Positions 34,221 to 45,761 of a DNA stretch of 64,000 nt are shown piece after piece. The position numbers and the translations under genes are program-made. The DNA is from Tenodera sinensis (taxonomy: Eukaryota; Arthropoda; Insecta; Mantodea; Mantidae), in NCBI GenBank assembly GCA_030765045.1, contig CM060962.1:169797759-169861758 (forward strand), in the 5' to 3' direction. The notes below the pieces were generated by a model, which did not search any database, was not told where the DNA came from, and saw nothing but the letters and a program-made list of their open reading frames with translations. Positions within the stretch are counted from its first letter, which is position 1. Each line of letters starts with the position of its first letter.

Positions 34221-34413
34221 TTTCAGCAGGATGATGTCACAGCCCATACTGGTAATGAATGCATGAGTGAATTGCGCCGTATATACGCCCAAAGACTTAG
34301 CATGGATTTGTGGCTTGCTCCATCCCCGAATCTAACGTGTTGCGGCCTTTATTTTCGGGGATCAATGAAAAATAAAGTATACCACTAATCCTCACACACT
34401 TGAGGAACTTAAA
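34221..34413 (+). pseudogene. C-terminal fragment of a Tc1/mariner-like DDE transposase
   Basis: The frame reads FQQDDVTAHTGNECMSELRR, then DLWLAPSPNLTCCGLYFRGS, MKNKVYH and, after a frame-preserving stop, NPHTLEEL-like residues. Mariner-related insect transposases have W-F-Q-Q-D-G-A-x-x-H, then W-P-P-R-S-P-D-L-x-P-x-D-F-F-L-W-G, then K-x-x-V-Y. The second catalytic Asp (QQDD) is present, while the third-residue region (SPNLTCCGLYF) has drifted. No ends were located. Confidence 0.75.
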
Positions 34414-34566
34414 TGTTGTAACACAAGCTAGGTCCGTTAGTGCTAAGGAACTGATTTAAGTGGTTACTAATTTCATAAGATGTGAAATATGCATAGTAGA
34501 ATTTGGTCAGCACTTCCAGCATCACCTATGATCTAGACACATCATACGCGCGCCACTCACGGACAT

Positions 34567-34761
34567 CCTTTGCGTGTCTGTCCGACGTGGGTGAAACCAC
34601 TGTCCCTGTCCCATGTATTCCTTGATTGTTCCAGATACTCTCATGGGCGCCAGTCAGTCCATAGGCCTGAGGCTAACACTTTCTTCGATTTTAGGAAACG
34701 ACCTGGTGGCCGTGGAGAAGGCAGTGTACTTGCCCGAATAGGATTCGCCAAGCATGCTTGA
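34567..34761 (+). pseudogene. C-terminal end of a LINE ORF2 (copy B)
   Basis: It reads LRVCPTWVKPLSLSHVFLDC, then SRYSHGRQSV, and ends LARIGFAKHA before a stop. The pattern C-P-x-C/W...P-L-T-x-x-H-V-L-L-D-C-x-x-Y...R is the Cys/His motif near the C terminus of I/Jockey-type LINE ORF2 proteins, followed by a short hydrophobic end. The 3' UTR follows directly. Everything upstream of this motif is lost, as expected for a 5'-truncated LINE copy. Confidence 0.65.
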
Positions 34762-35850
34762 CTTGTATTTTATTTTTCGGAGCATTTTATTCTTTAAGGT
34801 TGTGATATCCTTACCATTCCAATCCTTTAGACGTTTAGCATTTTAACCTTTTACTGTTTTATCAAACAGTTTCTTGCTTTTACCGGTTTGTCACTTTTAT
34901 CTGTCTTATCTTTCATTTTTACTGTCTTGTATTCCACCTACAAATTCGATGTCGATATTTCAACGGAAATATATGTTTTGAGCCCCTCCCCCCTGAATCC
35001 AAAAAAGCATGTATAGAAAGAGGTCTGTCAATCTGTGGACAACATACCTCAAAAACAAAAGGTCGGTTAAAAACTAAAGTTGGTGTTTAAGTTTAATGTC
35101 TTTCAAGAATGCTACAGGAACATTTTGAAGAAGCTTCACCCTAAACTACACTTTACCTGGAACATTTTTCGAAAATTTTGGTTTCCTTGAAAATGGCTCT
35201 GACAATTTTGATTAAAATGCCATATGTTTGAGATAGTTTTATGACAAAATTAAATGTACATCTTAAATTTTCCGGCTATAGCCCCGGTAGTTGTATTTAC
35301 TCTGGACTTTTGCATAAGTGTTAAACCGTAAGAGAGAGACCAAATATTACTATACAAAAATGTAGAACTTACTAAAATACACAATTTATGTCTGAATAAA
35401 CTTTTTTGTAGAGTGAACCATTTTGGATATTTGCCTTGTTATTTGTGTGAGTGTTGGAGAACTTATACTGCTGTCAAATATAATAAGGTTATTCATTTTC
35501 TTATATGTTAAGCGTGCAAAAGAACGGAATCTCAAAGCTTTAAACGATTTGACTATCGCGCAAAGCCTACTGTAATCTCATATTCTCCTTGCACCTACAA
35601 GGAAATAAGCATTAAGATAATTTCTGCAAATGTTTATCTCAACTAACACGAAGAAGATATAGGAATAAGAGTTTGTAAGAATGGTTAGTACAAGAGTAGA
35701 GAAAGTCATGTGGGTGCAACACATCAGATTTTTTTTTTAGTTTTTTGCCTTTGAAACTTAACTTTTTTTTTAGTTTTACTATTTGTCGTTTGATTTAGAG
35801 CCCAAATGACCTAGTTGTCGACGGGCACTCACTCACTCTTCCATAATAAC
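34762..35850 (+). mobile_element. LINE 3' UTR, copy B, interrupted by an X element
   Basis: The UTR matches copy A: GCATGCTTGACTTGTATTTT, TTTAGCATTTTAACC, then after the X7 insertion TTTGATTTAGAGCCCAAATG, TTGTCGACGGGC and a short ACTC tail (35826-35840). Family X copy X7 occupies 34916-35729. Confidence 0.65.
34916..35729 (-). mobile_element. Family X, copy X7, inside a LINE 3' UTR
   Basis: Minus-strand X from GTGTTGCACCCACATGACTT (start near 35729) to GGTGGAATACAAGACAGTAA. Its 3' end lacks the CTACT block through a small deletion. It splits LINE copy B, so this X copy inserted after the LINE. Confidence 0.75.
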
Positions 35851-37586
35851 GCTATTATGCACAGCTTTAATAGCTTGTGTCCAATTTCTGCCGAACGCTT
35901 AGGGTACATGAGACTGGGAGTTGTCGCACCAGTGCCACAGACCAGTGGGTAGCAGTTCTCATCAATATTCACCGAGATTCACTGCTATTACTAACCGTAT
36001 TCCGTGTATACGGATTGCATGGCTTAAATTCAGCATTTGAGCAGATATTCTTAAAGGTACCATTAAATCCTTGTTCACGTTTTCTTTAAATAGTTCAAAA
36101 AGTTTGCGAAATTCTATATTTATATTACAAATAGAAAAGTAGATAAATATGCAGTTATGTGCAGAAACATGGTTTTTAAACTAAAGCTCCCAAAATATGA
36201 AAAATAAAATAGCCTTGTTTTATTAGATATACTTATGAAGGACAACATAAATGATGTCATATGTACAAACATTTCTTTCGATCCTTGTTAAAATATTAAC
36301 GACTCTGTCAGAGTGAGAGTAGCTTCATACTTAATGCGCCTAATTACAAGTAAGTAGTTGTTTACAATGAAAACATAAAGTAGACATAATAAGTTTTTAT
36401 ATGAGTACTAGGTATACCAGTACTATGTCCATAACATTTGAGGGAGCTAAAAGAAATAAAAACAAGCATATTTTCATGTGACCAAATTGAAACACACATT
36501 TTCCACTACATACTCTTATGCAGCGTGGCTCAACTTACTGGTGCTACAATAGTTGGTTAACAATGCTTTCGGCGTACTAAAGGAAAGAAAAGCAAATATT
36601 TGTTGTAATTATTTAACAAAAGTTGCGTAAGCCACATCTTGATGCTTTGTATTCGCAAGTTGTGGTTTAGAGAATCGCATAAGTGGACTACTTAGGGGAT
36701 GTGAAAACTAATTTTGTTTAGAGATTTCGCCCATACTGCTCCATTTAATTCAGGCATGGGGAACTGGCACTCTCTGAGCGCATCCTGCTCACGGCCTTAC
36801 ACAGAATGTTTAATAGGTAAAAAAAAATGAAATCCTCTCATACTGTTCCGCGAGTTCCCTGGCCCTGATTTAATGGAATTCACAATTTATTTCTCTCCGT
36901 CCTATTGTCTCATACGCCCGATGTCACACGTTACTGAAGCTTCAGAGATCGTTCGACAAACTCCTGACATTTTTGTATCAGTCAGTAGCTCGCGGCGATT
37001 TTGCATTGAAGTGGAACGAAGCTTGAACTATGCTACTCACATTCATGTGCATGTTGGCACATTCATGTTGGCAGTCCAAAAACCAACTCCTGACAGTTAT
37101 GAACACGAAGAGTGTCAGTGACAATTCTGTTAAAGGTTTGTAACATTGGGGAGTAGGAGAAATAAAAGCTATAGGCGCACTTTTTGTAACATTTTAGGCC
37201 ATAATTTTAAAGTTTCTTGAACATAGTAACTTTATTAGCTATTTTAGTCTAATGGTATATCAATTTTGAAACACCCGAAAAAACGTCATTGAATTATATT
37301 ATAGAAAACATTACAAAACTATTCTGATGACATTTTGGTTTCAAGACGTGTACAAGAGTAAACATGTCGTGTGATTAAGGAGCTGAGTCCAACGGACTAA
37401 TCTGTTTTATTTAGTCCACCGTAAAACCAAAGTTGGTGTTGAAAAATGAATATACAGCATTACCCTTGACAGAAGAACAATTATATTTTATATTTCTTTC
37501 CAAACATCTTGTTGGTGTATGCTCTTGCATTTCACTTAAACATCAAAACAAATATTTTATGCTCAACATTACCCAAATTTATTAAT
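35851..37586. other. No gene recognised
   Basis: About 1.7 kb of AT-rich sequence. ORFs of 70-82 codons (35877-36089; 36873-37121) have no recognised motif. Confidence 0.4.
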
Positions 37587-37598
37587 TATAAGTTTGAT

Positions 37599-37843
37599 TG
37601 TTTGTTTGTAGTGTTTAACGCCCGCTTTTACTACTACGGCACCACAGGCGGTGACACTGATGATGCATGGAATGAAGATGGAGCACCGGTGGAATGAGAT
37701 GGCGGGGGAAACCGGAGAACCCGGAGAAAACCCGCCCAGACGCCGCTTCGTCCACCACGAATACCACATGCGGGTCCCTGGGATCGAACCCGGGCCGCCT
37801 AGGTGGTAGGCGAGCGCGCTAACCGCTCGGCCACGGCGCCGCC
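37599..37843 (-). mobile_element. SINE family S2, short-tail form, complete copy
   Basis: On the minus strand the head reads GGCGGCGCCGTGGCCGAGCG with an A box (TGGCCGAGCGG) and a perfect B box GGTTCGATCCC (37780-37790). The core GGGTTTTCTCCGGGTTCTCC follows, and the tail is AAAGCGGGCGTTAAACACTA plus a (CAAA) run. Target duplications TATAAGTTTGAT (37587-37598) and TATAAGTCTGAT (37844-37855) differ at one base. The head resembles tRNA-Ser, but it belongs to the SINE and is not a functional tRNA gene. Confidence 0.9.
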
Positions 37844-37855
37844 TATAAGTCTGAT

Positions 37856-38436
37856 AGCGATCCCTTAATGGACCTCTTTAATTTCAAAATTTTCATTAAA
37901 GGACTGGTCTTCATCCAATCAGACAACTCAATTTTCATTAAAGAACAGGTGTTCTACCAATCAGAGAATTCCCATGCATCAATGGCAAAGCAATTAATTC
38001 TCGAAACGCAACTAGCGCGAGTTTAGGAAACGCTAAAATGTCGGATACTTCTGACAGTGAGATGCAACTTACACAAAACACACAAATTAACCTCAATAGA
38101 GCATCAACTTCCAAGAATATTGCACTAAGCACAGTCCCGCAAATTAATTTCACTTATTGTACAATAAATAACTTGTACATGAAATAAAGTTTCATCTAAA
38201 ACCATTATATTCAACTTGCCTTTTATTTTTCAATGTTATGTAGCATTTCAAGGTTATCATTTTCATCATGTAGCTGTGACGTGCTGGAGACGAATCGATC
38301 GTTTAGCGCCTGCGCAGAACTCCAAATATCAGCTGATATAATATGTAGGTCATTGTCCCTGATGAGTGTACAACATTTTACAATATTTCAACTGAAAAAT
38401 TAGGTACATGGTCGAGCATAAATTGTCGTATGAAAC
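37856..38436 (+). other. Spacer with twin CCAAT-like repeats and a 49-codon ORF
   Basis: TTTTCATTAAAGGACTGGTC with CCAATCAGAC and its near copy TTTTCATTAAAGAACAGGTG with CCAATCAGAG lie ~36 bp apart (about 37888-37975). About 65 bp on, an ATG at 38038 opens a 49-codon ORF (MSDTSDSEMQLTQNTQINLN...) ending at 38187, next to AATAAA signals. The arrangement looks like a small transcription unit, but the protein is unrecognised and may be a transposon remnant. Confidence 0.25.
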
Positions 38437-38550
38437 TTAACTACGAGTATAATGGTAATTAAGACGCTTGTATGAAAATTAGGAAACTCACTTCGCTCGT
38501 TTCCTAATATATACTTGTGTCTTAATTACTACCATTATAGTCTCGTTCCG
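38437..38550. repeat. Imperfect hairpin (~45-bp arms)
   Basis: Left arm TATAATGGTAATTAAGAC through AATTAGGAAAC pairs with right arm GTTTCCTAAT through GTCTTAATTACTACCATTAT, with a short loop around CACTTCGCTC. It may be the terminal hairpin of a DNA transposon or a small foldback element. No target duplication is obvious. Confidence 0.6.
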
Positions 38551-39099
38551 TAATATACTATTCTGACAGTGTTTTTATTGTTTCCATTTACGAAAATACG
38601 TTTGAGATTCTGAAAATAAACCTGTGCTTTCGTTCTCTAAAATGTTGACACGTAAGTCAGGAAGGTTAGCTGCACTCCTGGCAATGGTTCTAAAATATTA
38701 AAAAGCTAATCAAATTTGCAAAAGATATATGTTTCCAAGACTACAAATATAAAGCTTACCAGTATAGCTGGTCCCAGATAAATTTAATTCATTAGGCAAC
38801 AATCGTCGTCACTGTTCGATTCTCAGTTTTCGGTCCACAATAGTAGCTGGGCCCATCAGGACAGTAAAATCTTGGCGAAGCGTGACTTTCTTCGCAATGT
38901 AGTGGCGTTGTGAAATGTATACGACATGGCCTATACTTCGGACCACTTCACTCACTGGGGAGTGGAACACAAGACCTCTCTTTAATCTCTCACAAAAGCA
39001 ACTCACTGTAGTCACAACCTCGGTAATGGAACGCGCCTTATGTCGCACCAGAAATATTCATTAACTCACCTTCTCACAACCAACTTCGTGAGAGCGCTC
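38551..39099 (-). other. Region downstream of a heat-shock-type promoter; no gene confirmed
   Basis: Read on the minus strand, this follows the TATA box at 39101. GAAGGTGAGTTAATG (about 39061-39075) resembles a strong splice donor, so 39076-39098 could be a short non-coding first exon. A 79-codon minus ORF (38809-39048, MRHKARSITEVVTTVSCF...) has no family that I recognise. An LTR is an alternative. Confidence 0.3.
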
Positions 39100-39147
39100 G
39101 TTTATATAGCCGTTGGAAGTTCCCAGAGCTCCAGAATGTTCGAGAAG
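39100..39147 (-). promoter_or_regulatory. Heat-shock-element array with TATA box
   Basis: Phased 5-bp heat-shock units occur as TC-ca-GAA-tg-TTC-ga-GAA (39130-39146), and a second GAAgtTCC pair lies at 39116-39123. On the minus strand these precede CTATATAAACGAGCGC (TATA at about 39101-39109) at the distance seen in arthropod heat-shock promoters. The spacing and phase are directly visible; function is inferred. Confidence 0.55.
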
Positions 39148-39989
39148 AAGGTTATCTGGTTATCTCCGTTAGTGCTTCTGATGTTTACACTGGCGAACGC
39201 GCTGTTTATCTCTCTTTACCTCTGCACTTCTCGTTGGCGATTTACTAATATACCTTGTCCATAGCCGCTGTATCACAATACATTATTTATAAGTCAAATT
39301 ACCAATGAGTTCAGGAGATTCCATTATGTACTCGTAAAAGTAAAATAAACTACCAGAACTGACATATCGACTTTGGGATTTTCTCCCTTTCTACCTAGAG
39401 TGACAGTAAACGAGTTGTAGCAAGGGTGCACCTGTGGAATTACTCTCTTGAGCCAACGAAAAATGCTTTTAAAAGCACTTTGTTATCTCCCTCTCGCTAC
39501 GCGCCTCGTCGCAGACTCTCTGTGTTCTGTCCCATAAGTGATGCTTCTAATATTCACATTAATATCAGGACCGAGAGGCAAGGGATTCCAAGATACCAGA
39601 ATACACTGCGATCAGTTAAATAACGATTTTAACACTAACAAATCTTACAAACCTGCATTGTTCAAATGTTTTCTAAGCTGCATTTAACATTCGGACTACT
39701 AAGTTCCAGGATCAACAGCAACTACCAAGAGGGGTCAAATGAGACCCCTAGCAATAATAATGATCTTTGAATAGAAATTAATGCAAAATATAACATACGT
39801 TAAGTAAATGACGAATATACTTTATTGGTTAATATAAGATATTTAAACAATTGGCCTAGAATGCCGTGACTTTGAATGTAACTCCTCTTTTCATATTAGT
39901 TTTCCTCTATCTCATACACATACATAGAAATTGAGTTACACCTTTAGAAAATCTTATACTCCTTAACGTTTATCTACTGAACAGCACAA
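39148..39989. other. No gene recognised
   Basis: Includes AGGGGTCAAATGAGACCCCT at 39731-39750, an interrupted palindrome of a kind found near piggyBac-like element ends. Confidence 0.35.
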
Positions 39990-40690
39990 AAATAGAAAAT
40001 GAGAACACAACTGACCAAAAAAAAAAAAAAAAAAAAAAAAATGTCTGAGGTTTTTGTTGGTACAGTCCAAACATTTTTACAATACTGCAATCAAAGAAAT
40101 TCAAAGCATCACTTACTGAGTCAGTTCTGTTAGATGTTCCTGTAAATCCTGGAAGCACTCCAAGATATTCCATTTTTGCTCGCATAATTTTTGTCAGTTG
40201 TTTATTTACTACCTGACTGCCTGACTGTCTTTGTTTATTTATTTACTTATTTATCTGCCTATTTGTTTGTTTATTTATTTTAATATTTATTTAAATAAAT
40301 AGTTTTCTCACTTATTTATTTATTTACTTGTTTATTTACGTATTTAATCTAATGCACAGGCTGTTGAACAATTTTTCATCAGTCTACTTGGTTTCCCAAT
40401 ACTATAATTGTCCAAAAATTGTTGAAGAGCCGAGCATGTACTAAGATGTTTTCAGTGTTTAATGGCATCCTCTTATCAGTTATACTATGAATACCATATT
40501 CATCAACACTGTTTTGTATTCCATCTGCTATTTCTTCTAAATTTAACAAATTCTCATTTTCTGATGATTCTGATTCATTGTCACTATTTGGTTGTTCACT
40601 ATCTCTATCGTTCTTATCATGGAAATTACTTCAGTAAGATGCTCCGGGCTATTCAGATCGCATGTATCACAAAAGCTTTTTGACATTTTT
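39990..40690 (-). pseudogene. Possible piggyBac-like transposase fossil
   Basis: On the minus strand from 40690: MSKSFCDTCDLNSPEHLTEV, then, frame-shifted, KNDRDSEQPNSDNESESSEN (acidic/Ser-rich, common near piggyBac N termini). Further on at 40185-40040 the frame reads LPGFTGTSNRTDSVSDALNF and FDCSIVKMFGLYQQKPQ. The last block resembles the piggyBac segment D-A-F-x-L-F-F-x-D-x-I-V-x-x-I-V-x-Y-T-N. The match is weak, frames are broken, and no TTAA-bounded ends were found. An A homopolymer (40016-40041) truncates it. Confidence 0.3.
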
Positions 40691-42073
40691 ATTTCACCGC
40701 CACAAAAAGCACTTGTAACCTCTCAGATCAATGCCCAATAATAAACTAAACATAGTCAGATAAAATAACAATGACTGTTTATACTCCCAACAATGATCAT
40801 ACTGAAATGTTTATTAGCGGCATCATTATTGCCAACGGAAAGAGAAACCATATCTTGAAAAGGAATGTTTGCTTATATAAAAATTAAGGCCATCCAAACA
40901 TGAATACGTAGATCTTTACCTAAGAGTTTTAGATCATTATTTTTTTACATTGGACATCTATTAGAGCATTAAATCCGACTTGAAGACCTCTGTTACTAAC
41001 ATATGTACATAGTCCATATATTAGGTAGTATTCATGCAGTTGATTGTGATTCTTGGAATTTCAGCCACAAAGAGCGCTGAAGATTATCTTCGGTGGATTT
41101 TGTCTTTTCCTGGGGAGAAATGCGCACACACGCACACACATACACACACAACTTGTCATATACGTATGTTGACGAGGAAAACTTGTATTATATAGGTGCT
41201 TAAAACCGTTAATAATTGAAACCAAATGGAAACAGCAATATTAAGTTTCCATGAAATTTACCTTCTGATTTTCTTACAAGGTTCTGTTTTTCCATACATA
41301 AAAATTCTTTACATTATTTTTGTAAGTGTTTCATTATTTGCATTTCGTTTTTTTTTTTCGGTATATTCATTTCTTCTTTAAATGAAAACAATAAGTAGAG
41401 AGAGAGTTTGATATAACAATGAAGAAACTCATCATTGGAAAAATCTATAAAATCCATAAATAAACATTTTGTGACATTAATTTATAAACACCTTTTTTAA
41501 ATTTGGAAATTTTAAACACAATATTTTTGTGTTCTCGCTAACAGGAAGGATTACTTCAATGTATCTAATTATCTATTAAACAGTAGCAGTCACTTGTATA
41601 AAACTATGCACTCTTTAGAGTTAAATTGGAGAATTTGTTGACATACAATTGTATACTTTAAAAATTGAATCACTCGTTGTATATAAATTCATAAATGCAG
41701 GGACATATCCGTATTTAGCATAGATAAGGTAAAACTTATTTCTAAAACCTGCTTCATGGGCGAAGCATGTAGTTAAGATGTAGATATGCATGTCGGAGAC
41801 TAATAAGATAACATTTCTGTGTGCTTGGAAGTGTGCTATGGGCAGTTTTAAGCATATTCAAACGTGTCTGGACATTGACCAGTTCAGTGTTGTCGCCTCA
41901 CACTGTGCTAGCTTATCTATTTACCGCAATAAAGGTTTTATTAGATTTTCCATTTGCACTCTTCGCCTGTAGACACCATAAACATGTGTAATACCTTATA
42001 AGAGTTCTGAAACAAGTAAAATGAGCTGAGTCGGATTAAGATGATCCGAATACTGTGTGTGTGCGTGTGTGTG
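40691..42073. other. No gene recognised
   Basis: AT-rich, with short ORFs only and a short CA-rich tract near 41122-41150. Confidence 0.4.
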
Positions 42074-42572
42074 TAACGGAGGTGGACACCTCGGCCCACC
42101 GCGACCCCGACATGGATCTTTTGTGGGCTACCCAGGGGGGAGGGATGAGGCGAAGTGAGACCTAGACTGGTCTGAGAGTAGAGCCAGCGAAGCCCAGAGA
42201 CGCACTGAAGTCCCTAACTGTTACAGATATTGATACCAGGTGCACAACCGAAGTGCTCTACCGAGGAAGAGGGCGACGAGGCAATCCTTACCGGCCCGTT
42301 CAGCAACTTCTGGGAGGGCCAGGGAATAGGTTCCAGAGCGCAAGCAACTATGCTATTTAACCGCAGTCACCGGAATGTACCCCACTACCAACCAAATCTG
42401 AAAGATGACAAGGGAGTGAAATGAGAAATGAAGGGGAAAAGAATCCGTGGAGAAGAGATTAATGCACCCCAGTATTCGCATAAGTGACATGGGGAAACCA
42501 GGGAAACACCCATGTCAGAGTGCGCAGCCACGGGGATCGAACCATCGTTTGAACCATCCCGCTCGGTATCCG
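42074..42572 (-). mobile_element. SINE family S3-like copy c (diverged)
   Basis: On the minus strand the head reads ATACCGAGCGGGATGGTTCA with a B-box-like GGTTCGATCCCCG (about 42531-42543). TTTCCCTGGTTTCCCCATG, TTCATTTCTCATTTCACTCC and GCGCTCTGGAACC follow, parallel to blocks in S3a and S3b. The 3' part is GC-rich and ends near a CA tract. Family membership is based on co-linearity of short blocks. Confidence 0.5.
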
Positions 42573-43483
42573 AATACAGTATTCTGGCACAAAGCTTGAG
42601 CAGCGTGCAGCAGGAGGTTTGCTGTTCTTGGCAAACCTCATAGATGCCGTGAAAAAAGAAAGATCTACATATTAGTATACTTTATTTAGAAACATTTTTC
42701 ATTCTATATCTTTCATTGTTAATGGCTTTCCGATACAGATAGAGAATAATCAAGGGTAGTAAGTGACCATATTCACCAAAGTTTAATTAAACCGCACTGA
42801 CCATTACCAAGCGTTCCTGAAAAGGATTTCGTGTGGAGAAATATGATATATATCCATATAAAATATAATAACTTCAGAGTCGAATTGAAAAGAGAATGCC
42901 TTTGAGGTTTGTGATGCTTGTGTGGTTACATGCGCGGTGGGGGGCTTTGAAGAGAAACCAATATGTTTTTCTATCAGAATTTCCTACTCCACTGAAATCA
43001 TCAAGAGTTCCAGTTGTAAAATTGAATATTAAATGCTATGCAAGAACAATTTTTTTCTAAAGCTTTTAAATGCAATTTCACTCTCAGTGAATTATCGTAT
43101 ACGATACGCAAACGATTAATGTTTATAAACGCTCAATTTCGTAATCCAAACATTCGGCTGTACTTTGAAGTTTATATCATGTTGAGAGTCAGACAATGAG
43201 GGTTTCATTTACTAATTCTGCTGTTTTATCGGTTGAAAGTTGAAGACTAAAAGAAAAATCTTTTTTACAAAGAGAAATATTACGTTAATTTGCTGTAAAA
43301 GCTAATGCATTCCACTATTACACAATATTTCTGAGAGATATTAAAAAGATACTCTAATTTTCAAAATATAAAGCATATGTTTGTGTATTAAGGGCTGAAC
43401 GAAGAAATTAATCCTCTTAAACGACGTATTCATGTCCTTTTCCACCTAATTTCTATAATGATTGTGGTTATTCCGTAATTACT
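42573..43483. other. No gene recognised
   Basis: AT-rich, nothing supported. Confidence 0.4.
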
Positions 43484-43590
43484 CACACACATACATAGAC
43501 ATTCACAAACCTATGCCCGAGGCAAGACGAAACCTCAATCCCCGGCACCATGGCGTGCCAAAGCTAGGCAAGCGCGGCCATGGGGATCGG
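43484..43590 (-). mobile_element. Possible degraded tRNA-SINE remnant
   Basis: On the minus strand, CCCCATGGCCGCGCTTGCCT and GGGGATTGAGGTTTCG are followed by a TGTGTATG-rich tail. The layout resembles a tRNA-derived SINE head with decayed A and B boxes. Confidence 0.3.
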
Positions 43591-43683
43591 TATTCATTTT
43601 CATGATCTTGTTGTATCTTTATCAAAACTATGGAAATGAATATATTGCAGTACAAATATAAATTTTAGAGACCTTGTAACGTT

Positions 43684-44043
43684 CACGTCTTCTTTATCTG
43701 ATTATGGAGGACTTACAAGCCAGTGCCTAGGGTCAGACACCTATCGAGGAGCAGACCAGCTTCTTGACCGGACAGAGTGAAGACCTGGAAGCGGGTGGTC
43801 AGCCCCATTACCAGGTATGAGAGTGGGAAAGAGGTTAATATGAGATGTGGGAGAAATAGATGAATGGAGAGGTGATGATGGAGCACTTAGTGGAATGAGT
43901 GATGAGAAAAGCCGGAGAACTCGGAGAAAACCCGCCCAGACGCCGATTTGTCCACCACAAATCCCACATGCGGGTCCCTGGGATTCCACCCGGGGCGCCT
44001 TGGTAATAGGCAAGTGGTCTAACCACTCGGCCACAACGCCACC
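43684..44043 (-). mobile_element. SINE family S2, long-tail form, complete copy
   Basis: The minus-strand head GGTGGCGTTGTGGCCGAGTG is followed by the S2 core (GGGTTTTCTCCGAGTTCTCC) and the long tail CGCTTCCAGGTCTTCACTCT, ending ATAATCAGATAAAGAAGA. Target duplications TGTAACGTT lie at 43675-43683 and 44044-44052. Its tail matches 5904-6291 and not the short tails of the copies at 25353 and 37599. Confidence 0.9.
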
Positions 44044-44133
44044 TGTAACGTTTACCAGAATTAAACATAGCAATTTATACCTAAATACCTAGCGAACGAA
44101 CTTCGCTTGACTTTTCTTTTATTTTATTTTCCT

Positions 44134-44260
44134 TTTTACTTTCTCTACTGGTAAGTAGGAAGTATTGTGTTCCACCCAAAAATTCGATGTAAAGATTTCA
44201 CCGGAAATATATGTTTTGACACCCCAGGAATCTGAAAAAAGCATTTTTAGAGATAGGTCC

Positions 44261-44295
<35 letters not shown>

Positions 44296-45051
44296 CGCAC
44301 GTGTCTGCCTGTCTGCCTGCGTGTCCGTCTGTGTCTGTGTGTCTGTCAGTCTGTGGACAGCATAACTCAAAAACGAAAAGTCGGTTAAAAACCAAAGTTG
44401 GTATTTAAGTTTAATCTCCTTCAGGGATGCGGCACGAAGATTTTGAAGAAAATGGCCCCAGCCTAAACTACTCTTCACATGGAAAATTTGTCGAAAATTT
44501 CGATTTTCTTGAAAATGGCTCTAACCATTTTGATTAAAATACCATATGTTTAAGATATTGTATGACAAATGAAATCTATATTTTGAATTTTCTGGCTATA
44601 ACCTATACTAGTCCTGTTTACTCCGGATGACTTTTGAATAACTCGTAAGCCCTAAGAGATAGACAAAATGTTACTATACAAAAATGTAAGTCTGACAAAA
44701 ACACAATTTATGTGGAAATAAATTGTTTGTAGAGTGAACCATTTCGGAAATATTCCTTGTTATTTGTGTCAGTTTCGGAAAACTTAAAACTTTCGTGAAA
44801 TGGAACTTAGTTGTTCATTTTTTATATGTAAAACGTGCAAAGAGAACGGGATCTCTGAGCTTTAAAAGATTTGACTATCACTCAAAGCCTATTGTATTCT
44901 AATATTCCCCTTGCACCTACAAGGAAATAAGCAATAAGATAATTTGTACAAATGTTTATCTCAACTAACACGAAGAAGATATACGAATAAGGGTTTGTAA
45001 GAATTGTTACTACAAGAGTAGAGAAAGTCATTGTAGTGCAACACATCAAAT
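44134..45051 (-). mobile_element. Family X, copy X8 (918 bp, near full length)
   Basis: From TGATGTGTTGCACTACAATG (start near 45051) to TTACCAGTAGAGAAAGTAAA at 44134. All blocks are present. The CA spacer has become a mixed GT/GC/TG tract (44261-44345 on the plus strand). Its length is within 2 bp of X1, which helps define the full-length unit. Confidence 0.85.
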
Positions 45052-45761
45052 ATTTTTAATCGATGTTTTTTGGGTGAAAATACTTATTTAGATAAACTTT
45101 AAAAGCAAAATCTTAACTAAATATAAATGTTTATCTTAGTTGTTGGACCTTTTTGTGAGATACGAGATATACAGAAATAGATATAAAATATATTGACTCT
45201 GAGCTACTTCCATATAAATATTTATTACTAAATATTTATTATTATTTATTTACTTATTTATTTAATTAATTATTTATTTACTTACTCACTCACTCACTCA
45301 CTCACTCAATGCCTCATCTATTTGTACAAGCAATTTACAGTTTAATTGTTTATGTAGTGATAGGAATAGCATGAGTTCACCTATTACTCTAGCTATTCAT
45401 GCGCACGTTGGATACAAATAACCGTTTTAATTGACCTGTATTAGTCCCTTGATCTAAACAAAGAAAAACATATCTAACATTACCGTAGCAGCAAAGAAAG
45501 TACCTAAAAAATTTACGAGATGGTGCTATATGACGTTAACATGAGAGTAAATAATGATCCCTTGAAAGCTGCTCTGTAAAATAAAAGCGATTAGAGAAAA
45601 CAAAATTGTTCGTAGAAGAGTGAGTACACAAAGAGATATGAATGTGCTCCTCAAAAGCAAGTAGAGAAAACTTTGTGAATGTAATATATAGAATTTATAC
45701 TTAAAAAATTCAAGAAATGGTATAAATTATTTGTAGGAGAGTGAATAAAAAAATTTTATGG
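45052..45761. repeat. Repeat family Y, copy b (left part)
   Basis: AAACTTTAAAAGCAAAATCT and GAGATACGAGATATACAG match Y at about 1812-1880. A Y module (AGAGATATGAATGTGCTCCT ... AATTATTTGTAGGAGAGTGA) lies at 45620-45750. A CTCA tetranucleotide tract is at 45283-45308. Confidence 0.5.

Noticed and set aside
37776..37843. tRNA-Ser-like gene on the minus strand with good A and B boxes
   Set aside because: It is the head of a SINE with core, tail and target duplications; similar heads with the same downstream core occur at 5904 and 43684.
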